From assembly GCA_937907205.1 (NCBI GenBank), contig CALESE010000033.1, positions 1 through 21,768 of the forward strand: a DNA stretch of 21,768 nt, in the 5' to 3' direction. Shown here one piece after another: positions 16,691-21,768 of this stretch. This stretch comes from an uncultured Romboutsia sp. (GTDB taxonomy: Bacteria > Bacillota > Clostridia > Peptostreptococcales > Peptostreptococcaceae). Under the pieces are notes generated by a model. It made no database searches and was not told the DNA's origin. It saw nothing but the letters and a program-made list of their open reading frames with translations. The position numbers and the translations under genes were made by a program. Every line of letters starts with the position of its first letter. Within the stretch, counting starts at the first letter, position 1.

Positions 16691-16960
16691 TTATCCCTTT
16701 ATATTTCCTATCATATTTATAATTTCATATGTCAAACTTACAATTTTATTAAGCATCCAATTACCACCAACAACTAAAGCTATTGCTATTGCTATAAGCT
16801 TTGGCACAAATGTTAATGTTTGTTCTTGTATTTGAGTCGTTGCTTGGAATATACTTACTAATAATCCGACTACTAAGGATAGTATAAGTATTGGACCTCC
16901 TACAATTAAAGCTGTATATAATGATTCTTTAACTACACTCATAACCATATTTTCAGTCAT
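16691..16960 (-). CDS. fliQ: FliQ flagellar export gate protein
   Basis: At 89 residues it has the normal FliQ length. Two membrane helices (about 16-38 and 50-72) flank a short loop with the family pattern GPILILSLVVGLLVSIFQATTQIQEQTLTFVPKLIAI. FliQ assembles around FliP and FliR in the export channel. The ATG has a GAGGAGATG site. It lies 15 bases after fliP and 6 before the fliR-flhB fusion. Confidence 0.95.
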   Translation of the reverse strand: MTENMVMSVVKESLYTALIVGGPILILSLVVGLLVSIFQATTQIQEQTLTFVPKLIAIAIALVVGGNWMLNKIVSLTYEIINMIGNIKG

Positions 16961-16975
16961 AATATCATCTCCTCG

Positions 16976-17644
16976 CTAATTAAAGCTTAAAAGTAAAGAT
17001 TTAATTAATAAATTCCATCCATCTACCATTACAAAAAGTAAAAGCTTAAAAGGTAATGAAATCATAGCTGGCGGTAGCATAAACATCCCCATTGACATCA
17101 ATGCACTAGATACTACTAAATCTATTAATAAAAATGGTAAATATATTAAAAATCCAATTTGAAAAGCAGTTTTAAGCTCGCTTATTGCAAATGCTGGAAC
17201 TAAAATATATAAAGGCATATTATCTCTTGTAAGTTCTTTTTTATCGATATTAGCACTATCAATAAATAGCTTTATATCCTCTTCTCTAGTCTGATTTAAT
17301 AAGAATTCTCTTATAGGACTTTGAGCTCTTTCTAAACCTTCTTGAAATGTTATCTCGTCTTGTCTATATGGCTTTATAGCTATTTCATCAATTTCTTTTA
17401 CTACTGGTGACATTATAAATATTGTTAATACCAATGCTATACCCGTTAATACTTGATTTGGTATAGATTGTTGTGCTCCTAAAGCTGACTTTATAAATGA
17501 AAATGTAATAATTATTCTAACAAAGCTTGTCATCATAAAAACTACAAATGGTAAAAACATCATAAAAGTCAATATTATAAACATCTTTATTAAAGGAGTA
17601 AATTCTTGTTGATTATTCGAAATTAATCTAGCTAAATCTTCCAT
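16976..17644 (-). CDS. fliP: FliP flagellar export gate protein
   Basis: The 222-residue protein matches FliP throughout: PFVVFMMTSFVRIIITFSFIKSALGAQQSIPNQVLTGIALVLT in the first half, and ILVPAFAISELKTAFQIGFLIYLPFLLIDLVVSSALMSMGMFMLPPAMISLPFKLLLFVMVDGWNLL near the end. Five copies form the core of the export channel. There are about four membrane helices. It is close in length to B. subtilis FliP and, like it, lacks the cleaved signal peptide seen in enterobacterial FliP. Its start overlaps the end of fliO by 17 bases, with a GAGGAG site inside fliO. Confidence 0.95.
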   Translation of the reverse strand: MEDLARLISNNQQEFTPLIKMFIILTFMMFLPFVVFMMTSFVRIIITFSFIKSALGAQQSIPNQVLTGIALVLTIFIMSPVVKEIDEIAIKPYRQDEITFQEGLERAQSPIREFLLNQTREEDIKLFIDSANIDKKELTRDNMPLYILVPAFAISELKTAFQIGFLIYLPFLLIDLVVSSALMSMGMFMLPPAMISLPFKLLLFVMVDGWNLLIKSLLLSFN

Positions 17645-18107
17645 ATCTACTCCTCTTTAAGTTAAATTTATTATTTTTTTTATTAAACATAGGTTTATTA
17701 AATCTATTGAAATTTAATAACTTTGGCTTATTCTTTTTAAATGTCAAAGAATTTATACCTCTTTGACCTGTGCATTTATGCTTAAATAAATTAAATTTTT
17801 CCATATCTATATCTGTCATATTTAAACCAAAATCTGGTTTCATATTTTCTACTTCAATAATTTCATCTTTACTTAATTGTTTTATTGTTTCTATTTTAGA
17901 AGGTGATGAAGCTAATACACAACCTTCATCACCTATTTTTAAAACAAATACACTGCTATCTTTATTTAAGCTAACTCTTTCTAGTACTTTAACATACTTA
18001 TATTTATCAATACGATCTGAGTTTAATTTACTTAACTTTATTGAAGCTACTATTAAAATAATAGTGATAGGTATAAATACTATTAAATTGATTATATACT
18101 GTAACAT
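17628..18107 (-). CDS. fliO: FliO-like flagellar export protein
   Basis: The protein has one membrane helix near its N-terminus (about residues 5-23), then a small cytoplasmic domain with the FliO pattern KVLERVSLNKDSSVFVLKIGDEGCVLASSPSKIETI. It ends in a strongly basic, Asn-rich tail. FliO helps assemble the FliP ring. The family is poorly conserved and the call relies on this pattern and on the position directly before fliP, which it overlaps by 17 bases. Two ATGs are possible: 18116 lies only two bases after GGGGAGG, while 18107 lies 11 bases after it; the second is preferred, weakly. motB ends 8 bases before the first ATG, so fliL is not between them. Confidence 0.8.
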   Translation of the reverse strand: MLQYIINLIVFIPITIILIVASIKLSKLNSDRIDKYKYVKVLERVSLNKDSSVFVLKIGDEGCVLASSPSKIETIKQLSKDEIIEVENMKPDFGLNMTDIDMEKFNLFKHKCTGQRGINSLTFKKNKPKLLNFNRFNKPMFNKKNNKFNLKRSRYGRFS

Positions 18108-18124
18108 GTAATTCATAACCTCCC

Positions 18125-18823
18125 CTATTTCTTAACTTTCTGCTCAACAACTAAAATATCAACTCTTCTATTTTTACTCCTATTTTCAGGAGTATCATTA
18201 GGAGCAATAGGATTATATTCTCCATATCCTTTTACTGAAAGCCTAACTGGATTAATCTTTTTATTTTCTATAAAGTACTTTACTATGTTCAGAGCCCTAT
18301 CAGTTGACAACTCCCAATTTGATTTATATTTTTCGTTATTAATTGGAACATTATCAGTATGACCTTCAGCAATTATATCGTTGTCAGTTTCTTCTATTAT
18401 TTTTGATATAGTGTCAAGAATATCAACACTACTTTCCTTTATTTCTGATTTACCTGGATCAAATAGTATCGATTCATCTACTTGAAGAACTATACCTCTA
18501 TCCTCTTCTCTTATTTTTATAACTTCTGTAAGAGAGTTTTTATCTATTATTTCATTTAATTTTTTAGCTAAATCTTCATATTTATTGCTTTCTTTTTCAA
18601 TATCAACTTTTATATCATCTAAGCTTTCTAGTTGTTTAACTGATTGTTTTCCTGTTAAAGAAAATTGTAATGCTTCTGATAGTTCCTGTAATTTTTCGCT
18701 ATCTACAGCAGATATAGAGTACAATAATATAAAAAATGTTAAAAGTAAAGTTATCGTATCAGCATAGGTGTCCATCCATCCATTAGTATTTATATCGTCA
18801 CCTTTTTTTTTCCTACGAGCCAT
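18125..18823 (-). CDS. motB: MotB flagellar stator protein
   Basis: The 232-residue protein has a basic N-terminus and one membrane helix (about 20-40) containing the proton- or sodium-accepting D22 in MDTYADTITLLLTFF. A plug/linker region follows, then an OmpA-like peptidoglycan-binding domain (about 105-228) with AEGHTDNVPI, NWELSTDRALNIVKYF and GYGEYNPIAPNDTPENRSKNRRVDI. Two MotB with five MotA form the ion-driven stator anchored to the cell wall. Its ATG lies one base after the motA stop, with a GAGG inside the motA end, so translation is probably coupled. Whether it uses H+ or Na+ cannot be told from sequence alone. Confidence 0.94.
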   Translation of the reverse strand: MARRKKKGDDINTNGWMDTYADTITLLLTFFILLYSISAVDSEKLQELSEALQFSLTGKQSVKQLESLDDIKVDIEKESNKYEDLAKKLNEIIDKNSLTEVIKIREEDRGIVLQVDESILFDPGKSEIKESSVDILDTISKIIEETDNDIIAEGHTDNVPINNEKYKSNWELSTDRALNIVKYFIENKKINPVRLSVKGYGEYNPIAPNDTPENRSKNRRVDILVVEQKVKK

Positions 18824-18824
18824 T

Positions 18825-19622
18825 TTACGCTACCTCAGTTCCTAATTGTTCATAATAAGTATTAGTTTCTTTTTCATCTAAATAAGTTACTAACTTCTCT
18901 TCTATTGTTCTTGTACTATCTCCATTTTGTATACACTGTAATCCACAAACTACCATTTCAAGGTACTCAATTTCTTTTTCACCTTTATTTTCTATATTAA
19001 ACCCTAATGGATTGAATATCATATTTGTAAATAAAGCTCCATAAAGAGTAGTTATGAGAGCAACACTCATACCTGAAGCTATATCATCTGGTGATCCCAT
19101 ATCTGATAACATCTGTATAAGACCTATTAAAGTACCTACCATACCAAATGCAGGAGCATAAGAACCCCATATTTTAAATATTTTAGCTCCACTACTATAT
19201 ACTTGTTCTCTTGATGCTATCTCAGTTTCTAGTATTTCTTTTACATCATCAGCGTCTACACCATCAACAATTAACTCAAGACCTTTTTTCAAGAATTTAT
19301 CTTCCATCTCAGAAACTTCCTGTTCTATTGCCAACACTCCATCTTTTTTTATAATTCTTGCTAATTCTTTAAATTGACTTACTAAATCAATTTTATTTAT
19401 ATTATTTGATGTTATAGTTATCTTTAAAGCACTTGGAATTTTTTTCATTGTTTCTAAATCAAAAGTTATTAATACTGCTCCAAATGATCCACCAATTGTT
19501 ATAAGTAAAGATGGTATGTGAATAAAAATACCTATTCCTTTTCCTCCTGATATTATCCCATACATTACCATACCAAATGCTAATAATAATCCTACAGGGG
19601 TTAAAATATCTTGTTTCTTCAT
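18825..19622 (-). CDS. motA: MotA flagellar stator protein
   Basis: The 265-residue protein has four membrane helices (about 8-27, 31-53, 150-172 and 184-206) and a large cytoplasmic loop between the second and third. The YAPAFGMVGTLIGLIQML segment holds the conserved proline (P157) before helix three, and ITTLYGALFTNMIFNPLG is helix four. MotA surrounds MotB in the ion channel and turns the rotor through contact with FliG. The ATG has a GGGGAGG site. It lies 15 bases after flgE; flbD, often found here, is absent. Confidence 0.94.
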   Translation of the reverse strand: MKKQDILTPVGLLLAFGMVMYGIISGGKGIGIFIHIPSLLITIGGSFGAVLITFDLETMKKIPSALKITITSNNINKIDLVSQFKELARIIKKDGVLAIEQEVSEMEDKFLKKGLELIVDGVDADDVKEILETEIASREQVYSSGAKIFKIWGSYAPAFGMVGTLIGLIQMLSDMGSPDDIASGMSVALITTLYGALFTNMIFNPLGFNIENKGEKEIEYLEMVVCGLQCIQNGDSTRTIEEKLVTYLDEKETNTYYEQLGTEVA

Positions 19623-19637
19623 TATATTCCTCCCCTA

Positions 19638-20486
19638 TTATCTCTTAAGATTGACTATTTCTTGAAGTAACTCATCACTAGTTGTTATTAATTTGCTCGA
19701 AGCTTGGAATGCTCTTGTTGTTACTATCATTTCTGTAAACTCTTCTGATAAGTCTACATTTGACATTTCTATTGCTCCTTGATTTATTTTTCCATAAACA
19801 GCATCTTTAATTGGTGTTCCAGAGTTTGCTGTTTCATTATATAAATTTCCTCCAAGTTGTTCTAAACCTTCAGGGTTTTGGAATACTGCTATTTGTAAAG
19901 TTTGTTGCGTTCCATTTATTACATTACCATCCGGGCCTATTTCAGGCGATTTTGTACCATCCTCTAATAAATATGAAAGTTTTCCATCTTTAGAAAAATT
20001 AAATGATATTACTTTCTTTTTTCCTCCATCCTTTACTGTAACTTCTTTTGGTATCTCTATAGGATCTCCTTCTGTATTTAATACTTTATAACCTTCTGCA
20101 GTTACTAAATTTCCACTCATATCTATACTAAATGAACCATCTCTTGTGTACGCTTTTTGATTCGGAGCTATTTCAACAGTAAAAAAACCATCTCCATCTA
20201 TAGCTAAATCTGAAGGTCTTCCTGTTGGCTGTATTGCACCTTGAACCATATTTTTGAATATCCCACTTACCTTAGTACCTATACCAATTTGTCCAGGATT
20301 AACCCCTCCAAGAGTTGCACTAGGTGCACTAGCGAATATTGAATCTTGATATAAGGCATCTGAAAATCTTGTAGATGTCTTTTTGTATGCAGTTGTACCA
20401 ACGTTAGCTACGTTGTTACCTACAACATCCATCTTTGTTTGATTAGCCTTCATACCACTTATACCTGAATACATAGATCTTAACAT
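19638..20486 (-). CDS. flgE: FlgE flagellar hook protein
   Basis: The 282-residue protein has the axial-protein N-terminus (MLRSMYSGISGMKANQTKMDVVGNNVANVGTTAYKK), the central PSDLAIDGDGFFTV...AYTRDGSFSID block and the C-terminal helix (GAIEMSNVDLSEEFTEMIVTTRAFQASSKLITTSDELLQEIVNL). The order fliK-flgD-flgE identifies it as the hook subunit rather than a rod protein. The length suits a simple Gram-positive hook, with a small extra domain (about 105-225) between the conserved ends. It is exported by the flagellar gate and assembled under the FlgD cap. The ATG has a GGAG site. Confidence 0.9.
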   Translation of the reverse strand: MLRSMYSGISGMKANQTKMDVVGNNVANVGTTAYKKTSTRFSDALYQDSIFASAPSATLGGVNPGQIGIGTKVSGIFKNMVQGAIQPTGRPSDLAIDGDGFFTVEIAPNQKAYTRDGSFSIDMSGNLVTAEGYKVLNTEGDPIEIPKEVTVKDGGKKKVISFNFSKDGKLSYLLEDGTKSPEIGPDGNVINGTQQTLQIAVFQNPEGLEQLGGNLYNETANSGTPIKDAVYGKINQGAIEMSNVDLSEEFTEMIVTTRAFQASSKLITTSDELLQEIVNLKR

Positions 20487-20533
20487 ATTTCTTCTCCTTT
20501 AATTATATATTTAAACTTTCAATAATTTCCTTT

Positions 20534-21034
20534 TTAACCATTTACTTTCTTTAAAGCTCCATACTCAACATCAATAAGTTCTCCACTTTCTCTAAGACTC
20601 ATATATACAACTCCATCTTTGATGTGTACACCTTCAACTTTTCCTGACACTGTTTTTGGTTTATCCTCTGAAGTATCTGTTCCTTCAATAGCAGGAGCAT
20701 AGGCCTCTATTTCTTTACCTATAAGGTTAGATGCTGTTCCCATAGCAGAGTTAACTAAAATACCATTAGTCATTCCTAGCATATATTCAATATTTTCATT
20801 CAAATCCATTGTTTGCTCAAGCATATTAAATTGTGCTAATTGTGTAACATACTGAGTAGGATCCTGTGTATTAAATGGATCTTGATTTTTCATTTGAGCT
20901 ACAAGAAGTTTTAGAAACAAATCTTTATCAGTTTCCTTACCAGGCTCAATTATAGGAGTACCATTTTCTGTTTTATTAACACTTCTAGATGTTATACCAC
21001 TATACTCTTTTACTGAAGTATTTATATTTGTCAT
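20534..21034 (-). CDS. flgD: FlgD hook assembly (cap) protein
   Basis: The 166-residue protein contains the FlgD N-terminal signature KDLFLKLLVAQMKNQDPFNTQDPTQYVTQLAQFNMLEQ (about 37-75) followed by the SAMGTASNLIGKEIEA segment. It lacks the larger C-terminal domains of enterobacterial FlgD, as is usual in Gram-positive bacteria; a short beta-rich tail (about 125-166) remains. FlgD caps the growing hook so FlgE can polymerise. The ATG is preceded by GGGGGA. It lies 18 bases after fliK and 47 bases before flgE. Confidence 0.92.
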   Translation of the reverse strand: MTNINTSVKEYSGITSRSVNKTENGTPIIEPGKETDKDLFLKLLVAQMKNQDPFNTQDPTQYVTQLAQFNMLEQTMDLNENIEYMLGMTNGILVNSAMGTASNLIGKEIEAYAPAIEGTDTSEDKPKTVSGKVEGVHIKDGVVYMSLRESGELIDVEYGALKKVNG

Positions 21035-21052
21035 ATTACTAGTCCCCCTTCA

Positions 21053-21768
21053 TTAGATTAATATATTTAAGTTTTCCTCAGTAGAGTTATAATCATCAAC
21101 TTCATCTATTGTCTCAGACTTGTTGTTTTTATATTTATTATTTTTATTTTGTTCAGAATTTCTTTCTTTGTTGAACTCTTGACTCAAATTTCCTGAAAAT
21201 AAATCTTCATTTTCTACTTTCACAGTTATTAAAACATTGTTTACTTTCATATTAATATCATTAAGATGCCTTTTTATATCATCTATATTTTTATTTACCA
21301 TATCAAATGTCATATCATCATCAATTGTTATTAATAGATTTACATCTTCATCATTTTTAGATAACTTTATACTTATTTCACCTAATTCTCGTGGGTTAAA
21401 CTTTATATTTAACTCTTCTAAATTATTTGATTTAATATACTTTGCAGCTTTAACAATGTCATCAGAAACAAAATCTGCTCTTATTTCACTAATAGGTTTA
21501 TCTAAATAAGAAGATGTATCATTACTGTATAAACGAGAGTTGTTAATTGAACCTAGAAAAGTCGTATTACTTCTATTATCAGATATTATATTTTCCAGAT
21601 AATCAATATCATTATTTGAACTTTTAGCGTTGCTATATCCATCAATTTTAGACATATTTAACATACCTATATTATCTAAATTTCTATACATATTATCATC
21701 ATTACTTAACTTATCTGAATTTTTTATATACTCTTTTATTTTTTCTACAATTGATTCAATATTGTTAT
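21053..21768 (-). CDS. fliK: FliK hook-length control protein, C-terminal part (cut by window edge)
   Basis: The frame runs open to the right edge. An internal ATG at 21691 would give 212 residues, but 25 more in-frame codons without a stop (reading ESIVEKIKEY... and so on) lie upstream, so the true start is outside the window. The conserved C-terminal hook domain is visible at about residues 90-165 counted from the internal ATG. LEELNIKFNPRELGEISIKL matches the LxPxxLGxVxVxl signature and is followed by a beta-rich stretch ending in NNVLITV. A charged Asn/Lys-rich tail follows. FliK acts as the hook ruler and triggers FlhB to switch export to filament proteins. Its position before flgD is standard. 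Confidence 0.85.
   Translation of the reverse strand, partial: NNIESIVEKIKEYIKNSDKLSNDDNMYRNLDNIGMLNMSKIDGYSNAKSSNNDIDYLENIISDNRSNTTFLGSINNSRLYSNDTSSYLDKPISEIRADFVSDDIVKAAKYIKSNNLEELNIKFNPRELGEISIKLSKNDEDVNLLITIDDDMTFDMVNKNIDDIKRHLNDINMKVNNVLITVKVENEDLFSGNLSQEFNKERNSEQNKNNKYKNNKSETIDEVDDYNSTEENLNILI

Noticed and set aside
1..21768. tRNA, rRNA, CRISPR arrays, insertion sequences or phage genes
   Set aside because: None seen. Apart from the left-edge remnant the window is continuous flagellar and chemotaxis coding sequence with short gaps and no long direct repeats.

Overview
The window is AT-rich, densely packed DNA from a low-GC Gram-positive anaerobe of the class Clostridia. The fused FliR-FlhB export protein and the gene order motA-motB-fliO-fliP-fliQ-fliR/flhB-flhA-fliA-flgF/flgG-fliM-fliN recall the late flagellar locus of Clostridioides difficile. 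A member of the Peptostreptococcaceae or a close relative is likely, but I cannot name the species. Every convincing gene lies on the minus strand, so the biological reading order runs from 21768 down to 1.

Flagellar block (21768 to 8153). It opens with the C-terminal part of the hook-length protein FliK, cut by the window edge. Then come the hook cap FlgD, hook protein FlgE, stator MotA/MotB, export gate FliO, FliP, FliQ, FliR-FlhB and FlhA, the flagellar sigma factor FliA, two rod proteins (FlgF-like and FlgG), and the switch proteins FliM and FliN. The last gene encodes an unrecognised 371-residue membrane protein. Spacings are a few bases or small overlaps, so this looks like one operon, closed by a strong hairpin at 8104-8144. 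flbD, fliL, flhF and flhG, which usually lie among these genes in related bacteria, are absent from their expected slots.

Chemotaxis block (8152 to 419). A chemoreceptor gene has its own upstream gap and a downstream terminator. It is followed by cheA, cheC, cheW, cheR and cheY. A bidirectional-looking terminator ends this run, and cheV follows as a separate unit. The block has the receptor kinase, two couplers, the methyltransferase, the response regulator and a CheY-P phosphatase, but no cheB or cheD.

Edge region (418 to 1). There is no intact gene here. On the minus strand I can read the decayed start of a GntR-family (FCD/FadR-like) regulator. It has a good ribosome binding site, a nonsense codon, a one-base frameshift and a second stop, and it is preceded by two GTATAC-centred palindromes that could be its old operators.

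Together the genes build the rod, hook, export gate, stator and switch, and control the motor. The most interesting points are a FliM/FliN pair with no recognisable CheY-P docking element although cheY is encoded nearby, and the unknown membrane protein joined to the end of the switch genes.
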